DNA from: Candidatus Omnitrophota bacterium
GTDB lineage: Bacteria; Omnitrophota; Gorgyraeia; Tantalellales; Tantalellaceae
DNA: 38,515 nt
Assembly (NCBI GenBank): GCA_018813285.1
Contig: JAHJBY010000060.1
Location: forward strand, 1-38,515
Direction of reading: 5' to 3'
Under the pieces are notes generated by a model that worked only from the letters and a program-made list of their open reading frames with translations, did no database searches and was not told the DNA's origin. Position 1 is the stretch's first letter, and the number at the start of each line of letters is the position of its first letter. The translations under genes were made by a program, and so were the position numbers. Shown in pieces: positions 25,704-33,554 of this stretch.

Positions 25704-25905
25704 AGAACAAACATTGGGTATGATCCGTACGGGCCTTTGATGAAGCGAGAAAGCCAGGTATTATAAAAAAGTAAGTTGTTCCGCGTGATCTATTTTCAGT
25801 AAAAACAAATTACTTTTTTATAATTTTCGAGCGAATCATAGAGCAAGGCCTGCCGCTGGGAGCAGGCCGAGCGTGCCCGGTAGGATCATACCCAATGGTT
25901 GTTCT
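25704..25905. repeat. 202-bp long inverted repeat element
   Basis: Arms at 25704-25734 and 25875-25905 match at 27 of 31 positions. Inside, tattataaaaaagtaa and its complement near 25810-25824 form a second stem. An asymmetric hairpin ggcctgc/gcaggcc (25847-25868) sits in the right half. It occupies the 446-bp gap between two minus-strand genes and has no ORF. Confidence 0.75.
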
Positions 25906-25914
25906 GCGAATAGC

Positions 25915-26000
25915 TGAAGAGAGCTATCAGCTTTCAGCTAAAAAGAGGAGCACGGGGCAGAGTGCAAGACACAGAACGCAAAACGCAATACGAAAAAACT
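25915..26000. repeat. Patchwork of short tandem words
   Basis: Short words are repeated two or three times with drift: agctatcagctttcagct, then gaacgcaaaacgcaatacg, then gacatctgaaatct. No ORF. It lies just downstream of the cation efflux stop codon. Confidence 0.55.
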
Positions 26001-26012
26001 GACATCTGAAAT

Positions 26013-26948
26013 CTAACGCAAGTATGGGCATCTTTCCTCACGACGGCTGAATTCACAATCCTTATCGCAGGGGTGCAATTTTATTGTTACCTCACAAAAA
26101 TGAATATTAGCCCTTATGTCGTTCTCAAGCGCGCTGACAATTTCGTGGCCTTTCTTGAATGAAATATCCTCCGGCACGATGATCTTAAATTCTATGAATT
26201 TTTTACGACCGGCGGTACGCGTCTTCAGATCTCTGAACTCACAGTATTTATCAATATGCTTGTTCAGCTGTTTCAGCACCTCCATCTGCGAGTCTTCTTC
26301 TATTGTCGCGTCAAGTAACTTGAAGAACGAGCTTTTCGCGAGCTTGCATGACGGGATTATTACACATACGCTGACAAGGAGCGCCGCCAACGGGTCAATA
26401 TAGTCCGCCAGCGCGTCGGATCCATGCGCGCCGAGCGCCATTGTAATGACGAAGGCCGCGGCGATCATCCCTGATATGTATCCTTCCAACTTAAAATGCA
26501 GGCCTTCGGCATATATGGCCGGCGAACCGCTTTTTGCCGCCATTTTGAATATGTAGTACGCGCCACCAAAATTTAACAAAACGTTGACCATGCTGGATCC
26601 AAAACCCACCCATGGCAGTCTTATCGGGTTGGGGTGTAGCATGCCCACAAGCGCCTGCGAGGACATTGCCAGGGCGATACCGATAAGAACAACGCCTTCC
26701 ATACCTTCACAGACATTTTCCACTTTGCCGTACCCGTAGTTGTGAACATGGTCCGCAGGCTGAATGGAGAGTCTTATGGAATAGTACAGGATAATGGAAA
26801 CTGCGAGCCCCACGATCGATATTCCAAGATCCATGGCAATGGCAAGAGAATTCACCAGAAAAAGCGCGGTGGATTTCACGAGAACAAGCACGACGTTACA
26901 CGTAAGGCTCACGAGCGTCGCGCGGTACATGTGTGATTCGCCTCTCAC
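26013..26948 (-). CDS. Cation diffusion facilitator family transporter
   Basis: The product is 311 residues. It has the CDF layout: membrane helices in residues 7-200 with metal-site helix motifs (SLAIAMDLGISI, where the usual second Asp/His pair is partly altered; YIDPLAALLVSV), the family motif HNYGYGKVE before helix 3, and a cytoplasmic alpha/beta tail with a Cys/His-rich end (HPCDKDCEFSRREERCPY). CDF proteins export Zn, Fe, Mn or similar divalent ions by proton exchange. The extra Cys cluster may bind metal. The start is GTG 26948 or ATG 26930; both are plausible. It is the last gene of a DUF134-STAS-CDF operon (19-bp gap). Confidence 0.93.
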   Translation of the reverse strand: MRGESHMYRATLVSLTCNVVLVLVKSTALFLVNSLAIAMDLGISIVGLAVSIILYYSIRLSIQPADHVHNYGYGKVENVCEGMEGVVLIGIALAMSSQALVGMLHPNPIRLPWVGFGSSMVNVLLNFGGAYYIFKMAAKSGSPAIYAEGLHFKLEGYISGMIAAAFVITMALGAHGSDALADYIDPLAALLVSVCVIIPSCKLAKSSFFKLLDATIEEDSQMEVLKQLNKHIDKYCEFRDLKTRTAGRKKFIEFKIIVPEDISFKKGHEIVSALENDIRANIHFCEVTIKLHPCDKDCEFSRREERCPYLR

Positions 26949-26967
26949 GGCTGTTTAACCCCCACTC

Positions 26968-27267
26968 TTAACCGGTAAACAACGGAAGGATACCCACCAT
27001 CTCGAGTATCTCACGCGCCTTCCCGAAAATATTCGCTATTGTGATCTTCTTGCCGGATTTGATGGATTTTTTATGCGCGAGCATCAGTACACGGATACCT
27101 ATGCTGGAGATATATTTGACATCTTCCATGTCCAAGATAATATCTTTTATATTTTTAGACATTATCTTGTCCAATTCGCCTTCCACCACAAAACCGCTGG
27201 ATTCATCAAAATTGCCGTCTAAAAACATTGTCAGCTCATCACCGTCAATCTGTTCCCGTATCCTCAT
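26968..27267 (-). CDS. STAS-domain anti-sigma factor antagonist-like protein
   Basis: The 99-residue protein is a single STAS domain: MFLDGNFDESSGFVVEGEL, IKDIILDMEDVKYISSIGIRVL with the usual phosphoacceptor region at Ser54-Ser55, and KKITIANIFGKAREILEMVGI. Family members are switched by serine phosphorylation in partner-switching pathways. No anti-sigma kinase is encoded in the window. Its ATG overlaps the DUF134 stop by 4 bp. Confidence 0.93.
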   Translation of the reverse strand: MRIREQIDGDELTMFLDGNFDESSGFVVEGELDKIMSKNIKDIILDMEDVKYISSIGIRVLMLAHKKSIKSGKKITIANIFGKAREILEMVGILPLFTG

Positions 27268-27614
27268 GGTTCTCCTGTTGCCCTTGTCCCTGCCAGTGGC
27301 GGGGAAACCCCGCCACTGGCAGGGAACTTGTCCTCAATGCGCAATATTTTCGCGTTCACTATCGCGTCGGCAACGGATCTCCGCGCCGACCTGACGATAC
27401 GGCTGAAAGATTGCTGTGATACTCCCATCATGGCGGCGCCCGCCTTCTGTGTCATATCCAGGTGATCGGCCAACCGGATGGCTTCATAGCCCGCAATATC
27501 TATCACCACTTCATCAGGCCTTCCCGGCCTGCCACGGGGGCTGAAACGAATCGCCCGCGGCCCGCAACACACCTTTTTCTTTTTTTCCGGCCTGCCGATG
27601 ATCTTATTTTTCAT
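27264..27614 (-). CDS. DUF134-family DNA-binding protein
   Basis: The product is 116 residues. Start GRPEKKKKVCCGPRAIRFSPRG and core EVVIDIAGYEAIRLADHLDMTQKAGAAMMGVSQQSFSRIVRSARRSVADAIV match DUF134, with a sigma-70 region 4-like helix-turn-helix. The tail after KILRIEDKF is encoded by a perfect 17-bp hairpin (27288-27324) and is probably not part of the fold. It is the first gene of the DUF134-STAS-CDF operon. An inverted repeat lies in its promoter region. Confidence 0.9.
   Translation of the reverse strand: MKNKIIGRPEKKKKVCCGPRAIRFSPRGRPGRPDEVVIDIAGYEAIRLADHLDMTQKAGAAMMGVSQQSFSRIVRSARRSVADAIVNAKILRIEDKFPASGGVSPPLAGTRATGEP
27288..27324. repeat. Perfect 17-bp hairpin inside 3' end of DUF134 gene
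   Basis: ccctgccagtggcgggg, loop aaa, then the exact complement. It is GC-rich, sits 21 bp before the STAS start codon, and has no T-run after it in either direction. Confidence 0.85.
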
Positions 27615-27623
27615 ACTGCCTCC

Positions 27624-27667
27624 GGTATATGCTCATCTTAAACCGGGGGTACTTATGAGTATATGCC
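27624..27667. promoter_or_regulatory. Inverted repeat upstream of DUF134 operon
   Basis: ggtatatgctcat (27624-27636) and atgagtatatgcc (27655-27667) match at 11 of 13 positions. They begin 10 bases before the DUF134 ATG. This is a probable operator, perhaps for DUF134 itself. Confidence 0.45.
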
Positions 27668-27711
27668 TATTAATAATACTACCTTATCATGTGAAAGCGC
27701 GCAAGGAAAAA

Positions 27712-28497
27712 TTATCGGATCTCGGATCGGAATTTTTTCCAGGGAAATCTTGTCCCGGGACATTCCGTTTGCGCACCGGGGACATCTTTGTGCCCCATTA
27801 CGCGGCTTGAGGGTATATTGTAATAATTTTTAAGCTTTTGTGTCAGTATTACAAGCGACCGCATTTGACGGGCCGACACTTCTTCCTCGGAAAAATTACC
27901 GACCAGGCAAATGCCTATGCCGTCCGAGTTCATCCCCCCCACCTTGCAATGCGCTCCATCCAGCTGTTTTATCCATCTCGGAGTAGTCTCTATCTGGCCG
28001 TTCTCTTTTCCACACGTGCCGTTATCGATCACAAAATGATATCCCACTCCCTGCCAACCTCGATTCTTGTGCGCCATATCAAAATTTTCGGAATTCCCTT
28101 TATCCGTCGCGCTGTGATGAATTATGATATATTTCCATTTTCTGTTCGGGTAAAGAGTGATAATATCTTTTCTGGGCGCGGCCTCGGGGATATAAAGCCG
28201 CTTTCCTATGTCCAGATCCTTGACGTTTTTTATGCGGTTCACCCTCATAAGCGTCCTCGCGTCTACATCATACATCTTGCCGATGCGCCAAAGCGTTTCG
28301 CCGGGAGCGACGGCATGATAAAGCGCCGCCCTCTCGGGCTGGATAATACTTATGGGTTCAGGGCCGGCCGGAGGAGGAAAAAGCGAGCCTCCCGGCCTCA
28401 AGCCGGTGGTTACCGTACATGAAGTGAGAAAAACCGCGAGAATGGGGATCAATATTATTTTGAGGGTTTCGGAAAAGCTGTTCACTCTGTTTTTCAT
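27712..28497 (-). CDS. Lipoprotein N-acetylmuramoyl-L-alanine amidase with LysM domain
   Basis: The product is 261 residues. Signal peptide with lipobox FLTSC gives lipid-modified Cys27. A LysM domain (residues about 60-104, YHAVAPGETLWRIGKMYDVDARTLMRVN) binds peptidoglycan. An Amidase_2/PGRP-type catalytic domain follows (about 120-258), with zinc ligands His127 or His128 (IIIHHSAT), His236 (MGHKDV) and Cys246 (TECPG). It would cut the bond between muramic acid and the peptide stem in the periplasm. Confidence 0.95.
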   Translation of the reverse strand: MKNRVNSFSETLKIILIPILAVFLTSCTVTTGLRPGGSLFPPPAGPEPISIIQPERAALYHAVAPGETLWRIGKMYDVDARTLMRVNRIKNVKDLDIGKRLYIPEAAPRKDIITLYPNRKWKYIIIHHSATDKGNSENFDMAHKNRGWQGVGYHFVIDNGTCGKENGQIETTPRWIKQLDGAHCKVGGMNSDGIGICLVGNFSEEEVSARQMRSLVILTQKLKNYYNIPSSRVMGHKDVPGAQTECPGTRFPWKKFRSEIR

Positions 28498-28541
28498 TTA
28501 TGATCTTTAGTTTCGATATGATCTGCCGAAAAGTTTATCCT

Positions 28542-28569
28542 ATTATACAAGCGGCGCGGAAAAAGACAA
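28542..28569 (-). promoter_or_regulatory. Promoter of LysM-amidase gene
   Basis: On the minus strand TTGTCT (28569-28564), 16-bp spacer, consensus TATAAT (28547-28542), 44 bases before the ATG. Confidence 0.6.
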
Positions 28570-28602
28570 TGGTTTTTTGAGAAAACCGGGAAAATACGGC
28601 GG

Positions 28603-29001
28603 CTATTCCACGATGCGGACCTCAACGTCTACAAGTCCTTCGGCAAGATCGGCGATCTTTTTGAATGAAGCCATGGTAAGATCTATGACACGGCCTTTGC
28701 GGCATAATCTTTTAGCCGGCCCGCGGTCATTTACGCGAACCCGGACTTTTTCACCGTTCCCAAGATTGGTCACTTCTAAAAATGTATCAAAAGGAAAATC
28801 CCAGATCGCGCATGTCATGGCATTGTGATCGAATGTTTCCATATTGGCGGTGGTTTCCCGGATGCCCGGCGAGAACTCGGCATACCATGAAGCAACTCCC
28901 AGTATCTCCTGCATCGTACCTAAACTTGTATCGGCGCGGGATACACAAAAAACACCCGCAAGAAAAGCAACGTATACGATCCTTTTTGTTATATGTGCCA
29001 T
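28603..29001 (-). CDS. RlpA-like double-psi beta-barrel protein
   Basis: The product is 132 residues with a signal peptide (residues 1-23). The barrel has GVASWYAEFSPGIRETTANMETFDHNAMTC, then DTFLEVTNLGNGEKVRVRVNDRGP (Asp92) and RVIDLTMASFKKIA. RlpA proteins are septal-ring lytic transglycosylases acting on denuded glycan. This copy has no SPOR domain and no lipobox. Start supported by gaggtgg before the ATG. Confidence 0.92.
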   Translation of the reverse strand: MAHITKRIVYVAFLAGVFCVSRADTSLGTMQEILGVASWYAEFSPGIRETTANMETFDHNAMTCAIWDFPFDTFLEVTNLGNGEKVRVRVNDRGPAKRLCRKGRVIDLTMASFKKIADLAEGLVDVEVRIVE

Positions 29002-29041
29002 GTGCCACCTCTTCTAAAAAACTCACGAAAGATTCTAACTT

Positions 29042-29083
29042 TATGTTTACCTAAAACATAGCACAAGATGAGGTGGTAGGCAA
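29042..29083 (-). promoter_or_regulatory. Promoter with overlapping palindrome, RlpA-like gene
   Basis: On the minus strand TTGCCT (29083-29078), 17-bp spacer, TATGTT (29060-29055). The perfect inverted repeat tatgttt/aaacata (29042-29060) starts at the -10 box and is a candidate operator. Confidence 0.5.
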
Positions 29084-29214
29084 CTTTTGTAAGATTAACA
29101 ATATGGCGTGAGAACTACCCCGCCTTTAGTGTGTAGTCCGGTGGGTTATTTGGATTTTTTGTGTTTGATGAAGCGGATGAGAATGATGCCGATCTTCTGG
29201 ATATGTCGTTTTCG

Positions 29215-29466
29215 CTAATACAACGCGGCAAGTTGCCTGTATGACTCCGCTACGTTATTAACGATCTCTACTGTCGCGACAAACAGCCACACCGTGGCGG
29301 CAACGACCAGCGCCGAAACACCGGCCTTGATCAGTACACTTGTTTTAGGACGGAACCATAAGGGTAAAAGACCAAGGGGACCAACACACAATATAGCGGC
29401 CGTGATCGTCCACGGATTGAAATACCATTTGCCTTTCTTTTGCCCCATCCCCTCTAACGTGTCCAT
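29215..29466 (-). CDS. Small two-helix membrane protein, 83 aa
   Basis: This is a hydrophobic protein with a soluble start (MDTLEGMGQKKGKWYFNPW). It has two membrane helices (TITAAILCVGPLGLLPLWF; AGVSALVVAATVWLFVATV) and a short polar tail. It follows the BON-domain gene with a 3-bp gap, so the two are probably co-translated. Function not recognised. Confidence 0.75.
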   Translation of the reverse strand: MDTLEGMGQKKGKWYFNPWTITAAILCVGPLGLLPLWFRPKTSVLIKAGVSALVVAATVWLFVATVEIVNNVAESYRQLAALY

Positions 29467-29469
29467 ATA

Positions 29470-29916
29470 TTACCAGTCCATATCAAAATTCCGACCTTCC
29501 TTTTTATGACGCGGCCGCTCATCAAGTTCTTCGACCGGTGAAGTTGTCGGCGGGATATACGGCATGCCGTCCTCGATGGCCTGATAAGCATCCTCGGTCC
29601 CTATGCACTGGTTATCTTCATCGTACAATTCACTGTCATCATCCTCTGCGGGATCACCATACCTGCCGTCCATTACCTTCATCTCATCAACAACACCTTC
29701 TATTCCCACAATATCCATTATGGTCTGGACAACAAGAGCCTTTTCGCGCCGGGAATCTATCTCCCCTCCCAACACTACTTTTGAACCCTTTTTTACCTTT
29801 ATTGAGATAAGTTCAGGATCGATATGAACCCCTTTGAGGCTTTTCACTATCAATTCGCGCATCTCGTTATCCGACAGACCTTCAATATTTCTCACAGCTC
29901 CTCCCCCTTTGCCCAC
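29470..29916 (-). CDS. BON-domain protein
   Basis: The product is 148 residues. Residues 14-84 form a BON domain (DNEMRELIVKSLKGVHIDPELISIKVKKGSKVVLGGEIDSRREKALVVQTIMDIVGIEGVVDEMKV), a fold that usually contacts phospholipid or envelope partners. The second half is acidic and low in structure. No signal peptide is visible. It is first in a two-gene unit with a small membrane protein. Confidence 0.88.
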   Translation of the reverse strand: MGKGGGAVRNIEGLSDNEMRELIVKSLKGVHIDPELISIKVKKGSKVVLGGEIDSRREKALVVQTIMDIVGIEGVVDEMKVMDGRYGDPAEDDDSELYDEDNQCIGTEDAYQAIEDGMPYIPPTTSPVEELDERPRHKKEGRNFDMDW

Positions 29917-29968
29917 AATAAAAGTATACCATATGTGCGTAAAAATGCCAATTTTACGGGATTTTAGC

Positions 29969-30385
29969 CTATTCGCCTATGATCTTAACAAGCACTCGTT
30001 TCTTTCTGCGGCCGTCAAACTCACCATAAAAGATCTGTTCCCATGGCCCGAGATCCAATTTTCCCGCGGTAACCGCGACGACAACTTCGCGCCCCATTAT
30101 TTGCCTCTTTAAATGCGCGTCGCCGTTGTCTTCACTGAAATTATGCCGGTAATGTTTCACGGGTTCATGCGGCGCCAGAGTCTCCAGCCACTCATCGTAA
30201 TCCTGCAGGAGACCGGGTTCATCGTCGTTTATATAAACGCTCGCTGTTATGTGCATCGCGTTTACCAGACATAATCCTTCTTTTACCCCACTCCCGGCAA
30301 GGACTTCATCTACGCGCGGGGTTATGTTGATATAATCTCTGCGACGCGGGGTTTTAAACCAGAGATATTCGGTTTGTGATCTCAT
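29969..30385 (-). CDS. YjbQ/UPF0047-family protein
   Basis: This 138-residue protein matches the family over its full length: [98 protein letters not shown]. The conserved His and Asp residues are present. E. coli YjbQ has weak thiamine-phosphate synthase activity; the true role is uncertain. It is last gene of the rlmB-HD-trmH-unknown-yjbQ operon (21-bp gap). Confidence 0.93.
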   Translation of the reverse strand: MRSQTEYLWFKTPRRRDYINITPRVDEVLAGSGVKEGLCLVNAMHITASVYINDDEPGLLQDYDEWLETLAPHEPVKHYRHNFSEDNGDAHLKRQIMGREVVVAVTAGKLDLGPWEQIFYGEFDGRRKKRVLVKIIGE

Positions 30386-30406
30386 GGAATCCTCCGTAGG
30401 TAGGTG

Positions 30407-31324
30407 TTAAAATCTTATTTTAAAGCCGCCAATGACCCGGCTTTCGTTGCCGGTACGGCTTAACGCCAAAAAAAGCTCAGCGTCGTTCTTGAACTTCTTT
30501 GTGATGTCCAGCTCCACGCCGAGCGTCTCCCCTTTATTTGACGTAAGCGAAAGCTTTACTTTGTCGCCGGTGCCGATAAGTTTTTCTGCCCCAAATTCTA
30601 TCCGACCCCGGCGTCCGCCGGAATACGCGATGGAAAAGGTGACTTTCAAACCCTTTTTTATGTCCCACCCGCCGTAAAGGGTCACGACTTTTTTAACGCC
30701 GCGTCTAACCTTTTTTTGTAAAAAGTGTGTGCCGACCTTAAACTTAATGACCCTGTCGAGAACGGACAATTTGCCGGATAGAAATTCGGCTTTGAACACA
30801 AAGAATGAGTTGAAGGAACGCTCAAGCCTGTATACCAGGCGATTCTTCCCGATATTCCATTGACCCCGAAAAACCACTATATGTTCTTCGCGGATCTTCG
30901 TTTTGAGGGATGTTTTGACATATTTGTATGTCAATTCATTGTTCCGGTTCACCAGCCAGGCGCCGTCAAAGGTCAGGGTGTCATAGCGGCCCCGGGCTTT
31001 CGCGACATTGAACGTTATCCGGTTGTTCCTGTCCGCCTGCCAACGTCCGCGGAGGGTGATACTGCCTGTCCGGACACCCGGAATACTCTCGTGGTCCCTT
31101 ACCCTGAAACGCAGCGCGTTGCCACGAGCATTTTCTATCTCCCCGTAAAAAATCAGCGTCCTGCCGGCAATATCCGGGTCATCTGAATATGTGACATGAA
31201 ATTTGAGGTCATGTTCCGGGGTCAAAGACCAGGTGCCGTCTGAAGTAACCCGGCGGCCGGACTTGCCCTCTCCGTTTACAATGAGCCTGTTCCTGAGGTC
31301 TGTTTTTATCCGGCTTTTATACAT
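30407..31324 (-). CDS. Repetitive all-beta protein of unknown function
   Basis: The product is 305 residues without a signal peptide. It is built from about seven units of 40-45 residues with a G-x-W or G-x-A turn followed by paired strands (GRWQADRNNRITFNVA; GAWLVNRNNELTYKYV; GQWNIGKNRLVYRL; GGWDIKKGLKVTFSIA), ending in ALSRTGNESRVIGGFKIRF. The alternating pattern suggests a long beta sheet, solenoid or barrel. The final Phe would suit an outer-membrane barrel, but no export signal is seen. It lies 4 bp after trmH. Confidence 0.75.
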   Translation of the reverse strand: MYKSRIKTDLRNRLIVNGEGKSGRRVTSDGTWSLTPEHDLKFHVTYSDDPDIAGRTLIFYGEIENARGNALRFRVRDHESIPGVRTGSITLRGRWQADRNNRITFNVAKARGRYDTLTFDGAWLVNRNNELTYKYVKTSLKTKIREEHIVVFRGQWNIGKNRLVYRLERSFNSFFVFKAEFLSGKLSVLDRVIKFKVGTHFLQKKVRRGVKKVVTLYGGWDIKKGLKVTFSIAYSGGRRGRIEFGAEKLIGTGDKVKLSLTSNKGETLGVELDITKKFKNDAELFLALSRTGNESRVIGGFKIRF

Positions 31325-31328
31325 GGTT

Positions 31329-32138
31329 CTATTTTTCGCTGAGGCGGGCTTTACTGAATTCGTACAAGGCTATGGCAGACGCCGATGTAACGTTGAGCGA
31401 TTCCACATCGTCGGATACCGGTATGTGAAAAAAAGTGTCTGCCCGGGAGATGATCTTTTTTGAAACGCCGCTTCCCTCGCTGCCAAAGGCAATTATCGCG
31501 AACCGCGGGAGGCGTTTTATCTCTTCTATTCTCGAGGCGGCGTCCTGATCTACATGGCTTACAAGCACTCGATAACCGTTATCTTTAAAGCGGTCCAGCT
31601 CGGCGTACGAACATGAAATTATCGGGATATCCAACATCGTTCCGCTTGAAGAACGGATGACCTTCGGATTGTATATGTCCACCGCGTCACCCGTAAGGAT
31701 GAGGCATCCCGCGTTAAAAGCCGCGGCATTCCTGATGATAGCGCCAAGGTTGCCGGGGTCCTGCAACCCGTCGCACAAAACGATAAACGCGGGTTTTATA
31801 TCTTCTATTTCTTTCAGAGAACAACTCTTCTTCTGAAAGAGAGCAATGATCCCTTCCGGGCTTTTTAAAGAAGATGCCCGGTCAAATTCGCGAGACCCCG
31901 TATAAAAAACGGGTATGTTCTTCTCTTCGATGAACGCGCTCAGGCAAGACCCACCGGATATGAAACTGGATGATACCAACGCGGAATTAACGACATGGCC
32001 TTTGTCTATCAGATCGCGGACTATCTTCTCGCCTTCGGCCGCGAAAACGCCTGCTTTCGCGCGGGCTTCTTTTTCCCTAAGCAGCTCGCGCGCTTGTTTC
32101 AAATATGTTTTTGAGGCTTTTTCCATATTATCGCTCAA
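31329..32138 (-). CDS. TrmH/SpoU-family RNA 2'-O-ribose methyltransferase
   Basis: The product is 269 residues with an N-terminal SpoU substrate-binding domain (KTYLKQARELLREKEARAKAGVFAAEGEKIVRDLI) and a knotted SPOUT domain: LCDGLQDPGNLGAIIRNAAAFNAG, AFGSEGSGVSKKI and HIPVSDDVESLNVTSASAIALYEF. It uses S-adenosylmethionine to methylate rRNA or tRNA ribose; the target is not set by sequence. It overlaps the HD-domain gene by 11 bp. Confidence 0.94.
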   Translation of the reverse strand: MSDNMEKASKTYLKQARELLREKEARAKAGVFAAEGEKIVRDLIDKGHVVNSALVSSSFISGGSCLSAFIEEKNIPVFYTGSREFDRASSLKSPEGIIALFQKKSCSLKEIEDIKPAFIVLCDGLQDPGNLGAIIRNAAAFNAGCLILTGDAVDIYNPKVIRSSSGTMLDIPIISCSYAELDRFKDNGYRVLVSHVDQDAASRIEEIKRLPRFAIIAFGSEGSGVSKKIISRADTFFHIPVSDDVESLNVTSASAIALYEFSKARLSEK

Positions 32139-32703
32139 ACCTGCCTAAACGTTCCCACCAGACACTGCTATCCCAGGACTGCATATCATCCCATAATTGC
32201 CGCGCGGCTTCCGTCCGCAATTTTTCCGGGGCGCTTTTGAAGAATTTTTCAGCCGTTTTAAAACCGAGGTCGCAGTACTCTTTGGCCTGCAAAAGACACT
32301 CCAGTATATCCGCATCCCTGGCTATTATGCTCCCGGCGGTTGATTGGTCATCATACTCGTTCCTCAACTCCTGAAGTTCAGTTTTCAGGCCCTCTTCCAA
32401 CAGCTCAATCTGTTCGCGATAAGCCGTTTTTTCGGCCGTCCGCCCATCCAGATATCTGTTGGCCACTTTATGAAGATCGTTTATTCGGGCCTCCGGTATA
32501 TCCCCGAAAAGACCCATGACTATCGCTTTATAAGGCTCCACCCCTTCCATCCGCGCGAGAATATACGCTATTACCGCGCACCGAAAACTATGTTCGGCGA
32601 CACTTTCTTCATACGGCACGCCTACCATCCACCATCCGCTTCGCTTGATCCTTTTCAACATCCCGGCTTCGGCAAGAAAATCCAGCGTACTTTTTGTCTC
32701 CAT
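32128..32703 (-). CDS. HD-domain nucleotidase-like protein with HD-to-GD change
   Basis: The product is 191 residues from the ATG at 32703 (aggag 6 bases upstream). It resembles the COG1896/YfbR group of HD phosphohydrolases (5'-deoxynucleotidase-like): AEHSFRCAVIAYILA with metal ligand His38, GLFGDIPEARINDLHKVANRYL where the usual His-Asp pair reads Gly67-Asp68, and ARDADILECLLQAKEY with Asp130/Asp132. Losing the central His may weaken or change metal binding. It is flanked by two RNA methyltransferase genes in one operon. Confidence 0.88.
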   Translation of the reverse strand: METKSTLDFLAEAGMLKRIKRSGWWMVGVPYEESVAEHSFRCAVIAYILARMEGVEPYKAIVMGLFGDIPEARINDLHKVANRYLDGRTAEKTAYREQIELLEEGLKTELQELRNEYDDQSTAGSIIARDADILECLLQAKEYCDLGFKTAEKFFKSAPEKLRTEAARQLWDDMQSWDSSVWWERLGRFER

Positions 32704-32720
32704 ATGGTCTCCTGTTCGTT

Positions 32721-33440
32721 TTAAAGACACTTCATCTTTCTTTTGATCTCGTAACAAAATAATGCCGCGGCACTGCCTGCGTTGTAAGACAACTTCGCCC
32801 CGGGCATAGGCAAAGATAACCTCGCGTCAAGATGCTTCAGTATGCCCGGACGTATCCCTTTTCCTTCGGAACCGATCACGACGGCGAGAGGGAATTTAAG
32901 ATCACAGGCGATAAGTTCATCTCCGTCATCGCATACCGCGCCGGCGCAATAAAATCCTTTCTCTTTCGCGGCCAGTATCCCTCGAACAGAATTAACGACT
33001 TTCGCGATCGTGATATAGTTCTCTCCGCCGCACGCGACGCGTAAAACTGTCTCGTTCACACACACAGACTCATGCTCCGGGATAATAAGGGAAAAACCTC
33101 CGAGGCAGGCAAGGTTCCTGATCATGGATCCGAAATTCTGAGGATCCGTCACTCCGTCCACAAAGACCAGTACCTTTTTTTCTTTCAGGGCATCTTTCAG
33201 CATCACCGGCAACGGCGTGTAACTATACTCTTTCACTTCGGCCATTACCCCCTGGGCGTTCACATCCCCGCATAAACGAGAAAACTCATTTGACGGAACC
33301 GACTCAAATGTAAGCCCGGCCCGCTTGGCCTCGTTGACTACGAGAGCGAGCTGCACCTTCTGCCGGAGATAAAGGGCCGTTATTGAACCCGGATCCGTTT
33401 TTATCCTTTCAAGAACCGGTTTTTTACCAAAAAGTCTCAT
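32721..33440 (-). CDS. rlmB: RlmB-like 23S rRNA ribose methyltransferase
   Basis: The product is 239 residues. N-terminal substrate-binding domain starts MRLFGKKPVLERI and includes SRLCGDVNAQGVMAEV. The SPOUT knot follows: LVFVDGVTDPQNFGSMIRNLACLGG, VIGSEGKGIRPGILKHLDARLSLPMPGAKLSYNAGSAAALFCYEI. RlmB methylates G2251 in the 23S P-loop in E. coli; the same target is likely but unproven. It is first gene of the five-gene operon (17-bp gap to the HD gene). Confidence 0.93.
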   Translation of the reverse strand: MRLFGKKPVLERIKTDPGSITALYLRQKVQLALVVNEAKRAGLTFESVPSNEFSRLCGDVNAQGVMAEVKEYSYTPLPVMLKDALKEKKVLVFVDGVTDPQNFGSMIRNLACLGGFSLIIPEHESVCVNETVLRVACGGENYITIAKVVNSVRGILAAKEKGFYCAGAVCDDGDELIACDLKFPLAVVIGSEGKGIRPGILKHLDARLSLPMPGAKLSYNAGSAAALFCYEIKRKMKCL

Positions 33441-33554
33441 ATTGCCTTTCTATCGGCCTTAACGGCGAAATAATCCCTTCAGGCGGCCGGTGCTAATAAC
33501 ATGCCCCTCTCGTCGCCCCAGGAACGGATCTCTTGTCAAGGCACTCCCTATACC

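Noticed and set aside
27288-27324. 17-bp hairpin as a rho-independent terminator
   Set aside because: It is inside an ORF, 21 bp before a coupled start codon, and lacks a T-run on either strand.
27598-27810. 70-codon plus-strand ORF between the DUF134 and amidase genes
   Set aside because: Runs over the promoter region and the 3' end of the amidase gene; no start signal or recognisable sequence.
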